This document shows, piece after piece, positions 11,553 to 22,539 of a stretch of DNA of 64,000 bases. The notes below the pieces were generated by a model. That model ran no database searches, had not been told where the DNA came from, and saw nothing but the letters and a program-made list of their open reading frames with translations. The position numbers and the translations under genes are program-made. The number at the start of each line of letters is the position of its first letter. Within the stretch, counting starts at the first letter, position 1. Source of the stretch: Folioceros fuciformis (Eukaryota > Anthocerotophyta > Anthocerotopsida > Anthocerotales); contig JBNGIO010006274.1 in the NCBI GenBank assembly GCA_049999805.1, positions 233,875 to 297,874 on the forward strand. The letters are read 5' to 3'.

Positions 11553-13323
11553 GTGTATATGATTATTGCACTTCGATACTTACCTGTGATTGGTAGCTGT
11601 ACAAGTAGTTAGCTTTAACGGGCTCAAAGGTTGGGTTGTGTAGCTCGTAAATTACGAGCATTGGTGGTGTTGGTCAGACGTCGGGAAATAATATCTAGCC
11701 CGGGTGTAAAGCCCTTGTTTTCTTAGATTTTCCAAAACACTTTATACTTCAGTGAACTGTCTAGCAAACGTATTTTCTTTCTTATACTTGGGTGTTTCTA
11801 TTATGTTTTTATTAAAAAGGATATTTTATTTTTATACGAAAAACAAAATAAATAAATAAACTGAAAAGTAGAAGTAGGAAGATGTTAACATTAGCTGTAA
11901 TATGTTCATAGCTTGTACAACATCTAAGATTTTCTTGTTTGTCCAAAGTTTTAGTGTATTGTTGACAAGATTAAATTCTTTTATGTTCTTGTATGTGAAG
12001 TCTTCTAACAGCTTATATATGAAGTGTCATAACAGCTTGTATGTGAAGGGTTATAGTAGTTTTATGATGTTCGATGTGTAAATTCTATGAAAGATTCCAT
12101 TGATTTGATTAGGAACACTAAACCGATTTATTAAACTAGTGTATTGATGTATTGACCTAATACTATTTTCACACTCTTTGTGGCCACTAAAGCCATGATG
12201 TTGTGATGCAACATTTACTTCTCCTATGGTCTTGTGCACATTGATTATATAATAAAAATGTCTGAAGGGGTATTATTCCTATCAAGGTAATATGTCATAT
12301 GAAATTAGAACAGATGAAGAAGACTATTAGAACTACACTCTATGGCATTTTTAATCTTAGACTATCATGATCTTGTGCTTCAATTAAATCCCAACAAATT
12401 GCACTAAAATTATGTTTGTCCATTGAGCTAGACTTGTCCATATTGCTTATAAAATTTACCCCAAATATCTTGGTCTAGGCATTGTATGGAATCCATTGAT
12501 ACTTTTCTCAAAAAGATATGCCTTCCACTTCCTCCATCTTTGTGCGGTGTATTCTCAACTTTCTCATTATTTGAAACACCAAAACTCTCTCTTCTCTCTA
12601 AGCCTTTCTGATCTACTTGATTGCTTTAACAACCCTCCATTGGAAAGATTTGATAATAGGTGACATTGAGTTGAACACCGTGAAAATGAGAAATAAAACA
12701 AGAATAATCTTGTAAATATAGGTCTTTAAAACTTGTGGTGTCTTCCTACATATAGACTCGCTAAGTGCAAAGCCTTGCTATATGTTTTCAATATTGCTGA
12801 AAGATCCACGATATTATTAAATTAAACATGAATCTTACTAATCTAAATTTTATTATTATTATTATTAAAATACAATCAAAATCTAAGATATACGTGCCTT
12901 TCAATAAAGAGATCATTTCCTTTAATATTATTCTTAATTCATATTGCCGCGATCTGGTTTTAACATATACCCTTTCTGTTCAAAGTTAGGGGGCCACCTT
13001 GTCAATAGGTGTTTAGGGTTTGGTGGCCAAGGGGCCAAGTCCCCCAAATTGTAAAGAGGTGCTTTCCCGAGATTGGTGAACGTGCCGTACCGAATAATGT
13101 ACAAAACGAATTGTCCTTTCTTTATGCGAGTCGGCGATTATTCTCATCTACACATTTCGCATATTGTCGCTTTTAAATAAAGATACAACCTGCAAAATCA
13201 GAAATGTTCGACGATCTGTTTCTACTCTATATTGCATAACATGGCAATTCGGTGCACTACTGCTGCCCAAACTCGTTCCTCTCACATCAGCACCGGACCT
13301 ACAGGGCCTGACTGAGTGACGCT
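11553..13323. other. AT-rich intergenic region between convergent genes
   Basis: This holds the 3' flanks of the serine acetyltransferase gene (+) and the acyl-CoA synthetase gene (-), which face each other. The sequence is strongly AT-rich from about 11700 to 12960, with poly-A/T runs and a short ATT repeat near 12850. I see no coding sequence and no recognisable transposon. Confidence 0.6.
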
Positions 13324-16300
13324 TCATAACGACGCCTGGAGTGGGGAACTCCGTTCCTGGGCTGCAATCGCCGAGTACATGTCTGCTATTGCCTTCTCAA
13401 AGTAGACCTTAGCCTGCGGCCTTTTGACCTGAAGATAACAACCCACCCCATGACTCAAACCATACACCGTTCTTAGGGCAATGAAGTTATAATCCGAAAC
13501 ACCGACGTTGTTACCTTTAAAGTAGGAGTAAGAAGCCCGTTCTCAATCGTGAATGGTTCATGTACCAGATGGATGGCCCTCGCAAACTCAAAACCCCGAA
13601 GCTGTACACAGTAAGAGCAAAGCTTCATCACAAACTGCACCAATACGATGGACCGAATCGAAGCCAGGTGGCAAAAGAAGAATTGTCCAACTTACTTTGC
13701 TTTGCTGACCAACCCTGGTCATATCTGCCAGCACGGCAGAATTCACAACTGGATCGGAACATAACTTTCCCAGATCAGCAGCATGCTGCAGAGAAAAGCA
13801 GCTTGTAAGATAGTCGATGATATTGGACGTACAAGCAGTAAGGAGCAAAACCTGGTCTTATAATGGAGTCTAACTTGCCTTGATGCCTCTCGCTTTCGCC
13901 CACGGTACCAACGTTTCAGGATCGACTACTACCACTGCAACTAGGTTTGAGTTGAAGCTATCGCCTGCAAGCAAGTAGAGAAACCTCAGAGCATCTACTT
14001 CTGCTGCACTGAAGTCAAAACTGGCAGCATTCTGAGACATGATACCAACCATAAATGAAGCATTGGGAGATAAATTCACTTTGAGCATAAACGTTTTCAA
14101 TTTTCTCCGGAGCAATATATTCTCCTTGTGCAAGCTTGAAGATATTTTTCTTTCTGCAATTAGCTTGCGTAAGTTCGGACATGTACCCTCAAGGAAAAGA
14201 TCCTCACATCCGATAGAAGTATTACCTGTCAATAATCCTCAGTCTCCCACCGGGTAGCCACATACCAATATCACCAGTGTGTAACCAGTCTTCCTCATCA
14301 ATCATCTCCCTCCTGGACCCAGAAAGAAAGGTGATTAGATGCTAAACTCAAACTCAGAATATCACGCTTAGTCTTTTTCTACTTTGAACGCACTCACGTC
14401 TGTTGTTCGTCCTTGTAGTAGCCCTTGAAAATTATAGGACCTCGTACACAGATCTCCCCTCTGGGATAGGGTTTATCGTCCATGGTGTAGTTCATCTCAG
14501 GGACATCTGCTAGTTTCAGCTCTGGAAAAAACATAAAATGTGTGAGTTCAAACGAAGCATGCATGTAAAAGCAAAAGGTGGGCACCCATATACCACACAA
14601 AGGAATTTACTGATCCCAGCGACAAACGGAATATGGTCCAACTTGTCAATATCACCCTACCACAGGCTGGATTTGGTGACCCCACATGACCAGGCTCAGT
14701 ATCTTTGTCATCTTGTGAAGTTATAACGCATGATGTCTCTGTCATCCCATAACCCTCGGTAACTCTTCCACCAAAGCATCTGGAAACGTAGCCCTATGAC
14801 GATTTTAGTTGCCACATGATCACTCCTACAATCTTAATGCCAAGGGTTGAGACAAATGCAGCCTGATGATCTCTAGACATAATTCATTCCGGTCAAGACA
14901 TAACACTGTAAACTTATTCAACTGATGCTGTTCAAGGCAGTTCTCGAGGGATAAAGAAAAGCACAAAACATGGTTAGAAGCTACTCACACCCTCAGAAAC
15001 TCCAACACCTCCGAGGATATTGGTGAGGCACCCGAAAGGATAATTCTGACACGCCCACCCAACCGTGCTTTAATCTTATTAAAGACCAGACGATCCCAGA
15101 TCGGAGATGGCGTATTTCCTACAAGTACGAGACATGACCTTCGGTGAGAAACTCTCATCTACTCATGAAAGAAAATCTAAACACAGAACATGCAGTAGAA
15201 CTGCTTTCCAAATCAGAGTACCTCTCCTTAAAGCCTCCCTTTTTGAGTTGTAGGCAACTCTGAATAATCTCTCTCTAAGACCGCCAGAGCTCTTGACAGT
15301 TGCATTGATCCTGAGAAGTGACGGATACTAGTGAGCACTCATACACGTCAATATCTTATCCAGAACGTATTTACACATGACAACCCGCACAAATAAATGG
15401 CAACAGGAACTTGAGATTGATGCCCATATAGAACACGAACTGTACCTGTCATAAATCCTATTGTAAAGTCGTGGTACACTGGCGAAGATGGTTGGCCGCA
15501 GGACTTCCATGTCATCCATCAACTTCAACACATCCTTCATTGGCCAGCGTTTCTCATACAAGGTGAGTGCCTTGCAACAGCGAAATGGACGGGGGCCAAA
15601 GCAGGAAGCTTGCATGCATCTCACTCACCCCTTGATAGAATCCGACTGCTGCTCCAACGTGCGTCATAAATATGATATTTGCCCTTTCGTAAATATGGGC
15701 AAGTGGCAGATAAGAAATGTGTCTGCACAATCAAGCACGTCTAGTCATTAGGTACTAGCAGTGCCACCTGCAGTGGCAGCATCTGCGTTCACAGTTCCTT
15801 GCAGCAATAGAAAAAATGCTTATTTCATAAGGGATTCACCAATTGGACTCACATATCTGAACTGTCAAGCTGTAAGCACAAACTAGTGCCAGCTACATTT
15901 GCAATCAGCCCGTGATGTGTTAGCATTGCACCCTGCAGGGTTAAATGTGAAGGTTGTCGTTACCAGGGAAGATATTCCTGAACGTTAGCAACATCAGGTC
16001 TGGCAAATGATGACTTTGTCAACAGAACAACAAGGCACACCTTTGGAGTGCCGGTTGTGCCGCTTGTGTAGCAAAGAGTTGCAACATCCTCAGGTTGTGG
16101 TGGGGAGAACGGGGAAGGATCATTTTTCCCCTGTACCGCCAATAGTAAGGAAAAAAGTGAGACAAGCTGAAAGCATGAATCGCACAACCAGCGGGGAAAT
16201 CACTCGCAGTAAATCTAATATGCTCCTTCGAGCTATTCAGCTAAATGCAAGCACACAAGTATAATTCTGAGTATTCTGAGTATAAAATACCTGCGCCTCC

Positions 16301-18030
16301 AATTGCTGGTATGACAAAACGGTCACTCCAGACTTATCAGGCAGAGAGGGTAGTCGACTGTCCCCTCCTCCAACAACCTGAGCAATCCCGTCCGAGAGAT
16401 TTGGTACGAGGAACGAGTTCATGGGGGAGTAGACAAAAAGCAACAATAAGGGAGAGGACGTACAATAATGAGCCGAACTGAAGGCAAATCGGACAAACAG
16501 CTTAGAAGCTGCCAAGAACAAGGCACAGCTTTTGTGAAATCTGGTGCTTTCAATGAGTAGTAAACCGTGTCGTTAAACATCTTAGTTGAAAGAGGGCGTG
16601 GACTGGGGTCACTTCCCATGAACACAGGAATATCCACAAACAATGCATGCTTTCACCTCGATCAGGATTTTTTGTGTAAAAGGAGAGGAAGAATATGGGC
16701 ACACATTCTTACAATCTCAAGCTTGTCTGGGGTGCAAAACACAGTTGTTATGTCTGCGTGATTGATGATGTACGTCACAGAATCAGGACCTGTAACCAAA
16801 TTAATAAGCTCAGTTCCTACTCGAGAAAACAGTGCAGATGTTTTAGCAAGGCACATCGGCAGGATACGAAGACCTTACCAAGCGTGTCATACAGAGGAAC
16901 AGAGATGTAGGAATAAGATGCACAAGCCTGATCCACAATTATCCACTCCGGCCGGTTGATAAAGTACAATCCAATGCAGGATCCCTGCAAATACCCATCC
17001 GCCAACAAAAAGATGATATGCGATCAGAGAACGAACAGAAGGGTCGACAGCTTAGTTACAGTCTCCAAAAAAGGCAAACACTTGAGGATGGGTCGGCACC
17101 TTAGGTACTGCATTCAACACAAGCCCAGAACCCACTGCAGTCCGGGCAGCACCTGCCTCACCATATGTTGTCCATCTGTACCTGCAGTACAAGAACAGAC
17201 AGGATGAAAATCTTGTGCTCCGCTTCAATTACATTTCCTCAACAGCCGTGCATGGCACCAGAGGATCGGAGGCAGACAGCTGACTTACTCGCCAATGGTA
17301 CCATCGTCTTGAATCCTCGTCCCCAAATATTTGAGATCTACATAAGCTTTGGTTGCATAACTGCAGAGAAAGGCGTAGTCAAGCACCCCGTCGTGCATCT
17401 TGTAAACAGTACAAGCAGCAGGGATCATCAATTATGGCAGCAGTTACACCTCCAGGGACCAGGCCTTACACGAAATTGTCATGGATTGTGCGTATCCAAG
17501 GTTGGTCCGCAAAATGCTCCACCAACTTCAAAGGTGACCTCGCTGACCTACCAACAGAAGGTAGATGAGACCCACAGAGCTGGTGCAGCAAGAACCAGCG
17601 GCGGTAAAGAAGCTCGAGGTACCTGTGCACATTCCATTTTCCAGTACGCAACTTCTCCGGCAGAACCACGCTGTAGCCTTGCTCTGCATGCGCGAAGGCG
17701 GGAAAGAGTGAATTCAGCAGTGAAGACCAGTGCCCCAATGCAACGTGAGGGGCGCTGCGAGCAAGAGGTTGAGCATTATACGTTGATAGTGCTCCCCAGC
17801 TGTCACAAGCATCCCAAGCTGCCCATCTTCACCTGAAACAGAGCAAGCCAGCAGTTTTCGTATCGGCGTTCGATGACGAGAAGCAGGACAACTGGGCAGG
17901 CAGGTATGCAAATTGGAAAGTTGTGGTGGCTGCGCTAGACAGTACCAGCAGACGAGAGAGGGCGAAGGTGGGCATTGAGGGTGCTGAGGCGGCGCAGAGC
18001 CTGCGAATTGGAGGGGCTATGTCCTTCCAT
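13324..18030 (-). CDS. LACS6/7-like: Peroxisomal long-chain acyl-CoA synthetase (LACS6/7 type)
   Basis: This ATP-dependent enzyme (EC 6.2.1.3) activates fatty acids to acyl-CoA for peroxisomal beta-oxidation. Twenty-three exons join in phase: 17946-18030, 17623-17683, 17470-17547, 17289-17360, 17100-17181, 16879-16984, 16713-16789, 16464-16508, 16291-16377, 16041-16130, 15853-15932, 15629-15722, 15446-15534, 15222-15310, 14989-15118, 14661-14779, 14398-14521, 14226-14312, 14050-14153, 13879-13964, 13696-13785, 13515-13601 and 13324-13428. They predict about 688 residues; the Arabidopsis enzymes have about 700. The AMP-binding motif [10 protein letters not shown], then [28 protein letters not shown] and [21 protein letters not shown] are intact. 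Residues about 14-22 read RLSTLNAHL, a perfect type-2 peroxisome signal (RLx5HL). The C-terminus QASL is not the canonical SKL. One intron (13786-13878) has a GC donor. An upstream in-frame ATG at 18156 is less likely, since it would bury the signal. Confidence 0.94.
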
Positions 18031-18520
18031 TTGCAAACCGGCGGTGGCAGCTGATCCTGCGTAGATGGAGCTGCTGCAGATGTGTGAAGGCACCGCCCGC
18101 CACAGATACTCGTCTCGCGTCGGGCTGGCGGTGACAGGTCGCGTCACCGTCGCCAACGAGTTCCCGTGCCGTGATTATAAATAACTTCCTCCTTGACAAG
18201 CACGCCAACTTCGGATTTGGTTGGCAGTGCAGGATAATCAGCCCCAGAGAATCGGGCGGATAGAATACGGTCCATTTGGGTAAGTTCCATACACATCCGT
18301 ACAGTTGTAGATGGCATGTTCCTAGATCCCCTCTCTCGAGCATGAGCACGAGGTTACCTTCGACCGCAGCCTGCGCATCGAGGCGGATCCCATTGATTCA
18401 AGAGTGTACAGAGGCCGGGTGGCCTTGGCGCAGCGTAGGCACGCTCTTCCTGTAGCAAAATGGTGGTGGAAGCAAAAGCGATGAAGAAGAGAGCTATGTA
18501 ACAGCCTAGGGTTTGCTTGG
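18031..18520. other. Intergenic region: acyl-CoA synthetase promoter and kinase 3' flank
   Basis: This stretch separates two minus-strand genes and should contain the kinase 3' UTR and the synthetase promoter and leader. No further coding sequence is supported. Confidence 0.5.
18175..18184 (-). promoter_or_regulatory. Possible TATA box for the acyl-CoA synthetase gene
   Basis: On the minus strand the sequence reads TTATTTATAA, about 145 bases upstream of the chosen start codon, in otherwise GC-richer DNA. The position is plausible for a TATA element plus leader. It is an inference from sequence only. Confidence 0.25.
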
Positions 18521-20872
18521 TCAGGAGAGCAGAGGCAGGTCCAGATCCACGACCTCGCTGGATCTGGACGTAAAGGCGGCGAGAGGCAAGCTGGGAGGAG
18601 AGGGCGAGAATTCGAAGGGCAGGGCGGGCAAATCGGCCTGGCCGAGCAGGATCTTGACCACGTCAGGCATGGTGGGGCGCAACGCAGGTATTCTCTGTAG
18701 GCAGAGCAGGGCTAGCATGATGCACAGAGTGGCCTGGTCCTTGGAGAAGCGGCCCTGGAAATTGGCGTCCACTAGATCCAGCACATTCCCGGCCTGCGCC
18801 AAGTGCCTGGCCCAGGAGATGAGGTTGGCCCGCTCCAGCTCCGCGATAGGGGACGCCATCACCTGCAGCGGCCTTCGTCCAGAGATGATGACGAGCATAA
18901 GCACGCCGAAGCTGTAGACATCGCTCTTCTCCGACAACACGCCCCCGCCACCGTACTCGGGGGCAACGTAGCAGATGGTGCCGCGCATGCTCGGAGTGCT
19001 ACTCACTCCTCTGCTCAGATCCCCGGAAAAGTAATCCCGGCTGCGCGTGCGAGCGCGGGTTCTCGTCCTCCGGCTGCTGTTGTTGCTTCTGAGCTCCGCA
19101 CTGTAGGACACCTCGCTGCTGGCGTCGTCCCGATCCTTGTCCCGGTCCCGGCTGCCCCCTCGCTTCCTACTGCTTTTCTTTTCTTTCTCCTTCCCGGCGC
19201 CGTGCTCCGCGGCTGTGAAGTCCTCCTTGTTCCACCACTCCCTTGGAACCCTGCCACCCGCCTTGCCTTTGGCGCCGTCCCCACCGCCGCTGCTCCGAAG
19301 TTGGCCGCTGTACTCATCCTTCCACCACTCCCGCCTGTGCTTTCTCGCCTTCCCCTTATCTCTGCTGGTCCTGTCCTTGTCCTTGCCCTTGCTGCTCCCT
19401 TCCAGATGCTCGTCCTTCCACCATTCTCTTCCCTCTCGCCTCCCGACTTCCTTCCGCTTCAGCGGTTCTTGGATCAGCTCCCCACTGAGATCCACCCAGC
19501 CGTCCGAGCTCCTGGACCCATCCCTGCGCCGATCCTTATCCAGTCCCTTCCCAAAGTCGTGCGAGTTGAGATCCACGCTGTTGTCATCCATCCAGGCCCC
19601 ACCCGCCTCCCTGGCTCCGCGTGCGGCCCGCCTGGCGGACTCATTGCTCCTCCACTCCAAGATGTAGTCCCGGATGCTGAGCTCGCCGCTGCTAGGCACG
19701 CCCTCACTCTTCACCTCAACCCTCGCCCGCCTGGACGGCAAGGTCTCGTCCTCCCCCCTGCCGTCCTCCGTGCTGAAGTCCACCGTCTCGGTGTCCGCCT
19801 CGGTGCGAGTGTCCCCTGCTTCCCCTTCCAGCTGCAAGTAGCGCGTAAGAGGGGAGTCTGCCACTGGAGTGGCAACGCTGGCGGGAGTGCCCTCCGCCTG
19901 CTGCTGCTGCTGCATTGCCGCTGCTAAACCTATTGCTGCTGCTNNNNNNNNNNNNNNNNNNNNNNNNNNNNNNNNNNNNNNNNNNNNNNNNNNNNNNNNN
20001 NNNNNNNNNNNNNNNNNNNNNNNNNNNNNNNNNNNNNNNNNNNCCTCCCGCTTGCGCAGCCGCCGCACTTTCTCCCTGGCAGCCCTCTCGTAGCGCATCC
20101 TCTCTTTCTCCAAGGCCTCCCGCTGCAGCTCCTGGCTCTCAGCGTCCGGCACGGCGGGCTCCAGCTTGAGGCGGGCCAGCCCAAAATCCGCAATGCGGGC
20201 AGAGAAGTCGGCGTCGAGCAGAATGTTGGAGGGTTTGACGTCGCCATGGATGATAGGCGGGTCACACTGGAAATGCAAAAAGGCGAGGCCTTGCGCGGTG
20301 TCGAGGATAACCTTGAAGCGAGTCTCCCAGGCGAGCGTGACCGGGTAGTCGTCGTCGAACAGTGCCTCCTGCAGGCTGCGATTCGGCATGAAGTCGTAGA
20401 CGAGGAGGCGTCTGTTGCCATCGACGCAAAAGCCGAGCAGCGTCACAATGTGCGGGGAGGCGACGCGGCCGATGACAGACACCTCGTTCTGGAACTCACG
20501 TTCCCCCTGCAGCGACGAGGCGTCCAACTTCTTCACGGCCACAGCCTGGCCATGACGCAGCTGGCCGCGGTACACAGTCCCGAATCCGCCCTGCCCCAAG
20601 CGTTGGGCCTCGTTGAAGCCTGCCGTGGCCGTCTTCAATTGCCGATACGAGAAGCGCCTGAGCTGCTTGAGCCCGGCCAAATCATAAGGATTGGTCTTGC
20701 TCGTCTTGAGGCGTTGGTAGACGAGCAGCAGCAGAAGCAGCAGCAGCAGCAGCGCAGCCGCGCCTCCGGCGATGCCCGCGCCCACCACCACCCTGCTGCT
20801 GCTGCTACCGCTGCTGGACGCGGAAGAAAGCCCGGCATCGCCACTCCCCAGCTGGCGCTGCCGCGAGGGCAT
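18521..20872 (-). CDS. Receptor-like Ser/Thr kinase with large activation-segment insertion (At1g80870/At2g45590 family)
   Basis: A single exon encodes about 783 residues, counting 34 unknown residues at an assembly gap. A Ser-rich N-terminus leads into a Leu-rich transmembrane helix (about residues 27-51) with no ectodomain, so the protein is probably a plasma-membrane cytoplasmic-type receptor kinase. The kinase domain begins near residue 85. It has LGQGGFGTVYRG (about 92-103), the ATP-binding lysine in VAVKKLD (about 111-117), HGDVKPSNILLD (about 209-220) and DFGLAR (229-234). CYVAPEY follows only near residue 634, then SDVYSFGVLML. About 390 residues therefore separate DFG from APE. This insert holds three REWWK/REWWN motifs and charged, Ser-rich sequence, a feature I recall in the Arabidopsis relatives. 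The catalytic loop has HGD instead of HRD. I chose the ATG at 20872 (MPSRQRQ), which matches the family; another in-frame ATG lies at 20941. Confidence 0.88.
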   Translation of the reverse strand: MPSRQRQLGSGDAGLSSASSSGSSSSRVVVGAGIAGGAAALLLLLLLLLLVYQRLKTSKTNPYDLAGLKQLRRFSYRQLKTATAGFNEAQRLGQGGFGTVYRGQLRHGQAVAVKKLDASSLQGEREFQNEVSVIGRVASPHIVTLLGFCVDGNRRLLVYDFMPNRSLQEALFDDDYPVTLAWETRFKVILDTAQGLAFLHFQCDPPIIHGDVKPSNILLDADFSARIADFGLARLKLEPAVPDAESQELQREALEKERMRYERAAREKVRRLRKREXXXXXXXXXXXXXXXXXXXXXXXXXXXXXXXXXXAAAIGLAAAMQQQQQAEGTPASVATPVADSPLTRYLQLEGEAGDTRTEADTETVDFSTEDGRGEDETLPSRRARVEVKSEGVPSSGELSIRDYILEWRSNESARRAARGAREAGGAWMDDNSVDLNSHDFGKGLDKDRRRDGSRSSDGWVDLSGELIQEPLKRKEVGRREGREWWKDEHLEGSSKGKDKDRTSRDKGKARKHRREWWKDEYSGQLRSSGGGDGAKGKAGGRVPREWWNKEDFTAAEHGAGKEKEKKSSRKRGGSRDRDKDRDDASSEVSYSAELRSNNSSRRTRTRARTRSRDYFSGDLSRGVSSTPSMRGTICYVAPEYGGGGVLSEKSDVYSFGVLMLVIISGRRPLQVMASPIAELERANLISWARHLAQAGNVLDLVDANFQGRFSKDQATLCIMLALLCLQRIPALRPTMPDVVKILLGQADLPALPFEFSPSPPSLPLAAFTSRSSEVVDLDLPLLS
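19944..20043. other. Assembly gap (100 N) inside the kinase gene
   Basis: One hundred unknown bases interrupt the kinase insertion region. The left flank is a GCT/GCA-rich run coding for Ala/Gln, so the gap probably covers a trinucleotide repeat of unknown true length. The ORF keeps frame across 100 bases only by assumption. Confidence 0.95.
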
Positions 20873-22539
20873 GGTGCGTGCTGCACCCCCCTCCCCCCTC
20901 GCTGCTGCTCTCTTGATCTTCCTTCCTCTGCCGCTATGCACTGGGCCTTACACAATGCCAGCCGGGAAGGCAGCGGCACTGCGGCAGAGGGGAGGGCCCC
21001 AACGGACAGGACAGGCCACTCGGCCCCTCCCGCCATTAAAACCCACCACTCATGGGCATACATGTATGCATGAGAGGGGCCGGGACCTGGCAGTCGCGCA
21101 CCCGCCGGATTCAAGCCCCCACTGTTGACCTTTCTTCCCTCCTCCACGCTATGCTCGCTCCGCTACCTAATCCCACGTACATGCTCGCTCAACGGGCATT
21201 CCTTCCCAAAAAATATCAGTTATGAGTGGATGAAGTCTACCAGCCCATACCAAAAAAGGACTGAGTTTTTCAAGAGACCGGGGTAAAGGGCCTAAGTAAT
21301 GTAAGTGCCTACGTCACCTTCATTTCACGGAGTATATATTTATGAATTTTTGTAGAAGAATTTTTTTTTTCAAGTCTTGGATAGTGCACTCCACTAACTA
21401 ACTAGGGCAAAAGTCATAGTCCACACAATGCTCGTCTTGCCTTTGTTCACAATCTTTGGCCTTATCTAAGATTGTTTCATGTGCATGAGACTTTGTTTTC
21501 CTTTGCCTTTGCTAGTAAGGAACTTCTTAGTATATGGAGCCTAAAGGTGAAGCAAGCCTCGTGCTCTAAGTAAAGCAAGCCTCATGCTCTCATGTCAAGC
21601 AGTCCTTCCACTCTTCTCATATGAGCACTCCTTGGCTTAAAGATTAGTCTCTCTAAGTACCATGTCTTGTGTCATTAAACCCTTTCCTCCTACATAATTA
21701 AAGGGTTTAACTTGAGGTCTACATATTTTATGGGTCTCCTTTGACCCCTCTAGCTCAATCCAGAACTCCTTATGCTAAGTTGTGGTGCAATTTATCTCAA
21801 ATGTCAAGGATCTCCCTTTGTTGAAGAATGTTCATATGACCTTAGGCATTTCTTCCCTCTAGCTTGGCTAGCAATCTTGTTATCTCATTTGCACAATGCT
21901 CCCATCTTCGAATCTTCTCTCTAGGTTGAGGGGTTTGATAAGGAGGTCATCAATGTACATTTTTTAGAAGACATCATGGACATACGGGCTTTTTGAGTAC
22001 TCGGTTAACAATTTTGCTACCTAACAAGCATCCATGTCTATGGAAAATGGGCGCATTTGTCTCCTCTAACTAAAGCTTTCCTCTCTTAATGTGCTTAAGG
22101 TAGGCCAAGAATATGCCATTTGCAATTGCCTTATGCTCACCACAAATGCTTCCCATTTCTCATGAGATATTTAGCATAAATGGTTTCACATACCATTTTG
22201 ATGGTTTCACATATCATTCTGTAAAACGAAACTTGGCCAACTTGCCTTCCAATACGTCCTTGTAGGACTCTCCATCTCACTTTCATAAGAGTTTGGCTTC
22301 CCTCTTATTCTAGGACATAGGTACTTAGCTACTAGCTTGTCCATGAATATGTGGGTTTTAGATCACATTAACAACCTTCACTGCATCGTGATGCAATTGT
22401 GTCTAGGCTTAATCCAACTTGTGGCTTTCCATTCTTAGCTAGGCTTTGCCCTTCATTACTCCCAAGTAGTAACCTTACTTGTTGGGCTCTTGAGGATCAT
22501 CTCATAGCCACCCACAAGTCATTGATAATCTCTTTTTCT
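20873..22539. other. Intergenic region: kinase promoter, then gene-poor sequence
   Basis: The first about 280 bases are GC-rich and likely hold the kinase leader and promoter. From about 21200 the sequence turns AT-rich with no conserved coding frame, although it has the texture of decayed transposon sequence. I cannot assign it to a family. Confidence 0.5.

Noticed and set aside
17165-17836. 223-codon plus-strand frame
   Set aside because: It is antisense across five exons and introns of the acyl-CoA synthetase gene.
18803-19927. 374-codon plus-strand open frame
   Set aside because: It is the antisense shadow of the GC-rich kinase gene; the minus-strand frame has clear kinase motifs.
20246-21073. 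275-codon plus-strand open frame
   Set aside because: It is antisense to the kinase N-lobe and promoter and has no recognisable domain.
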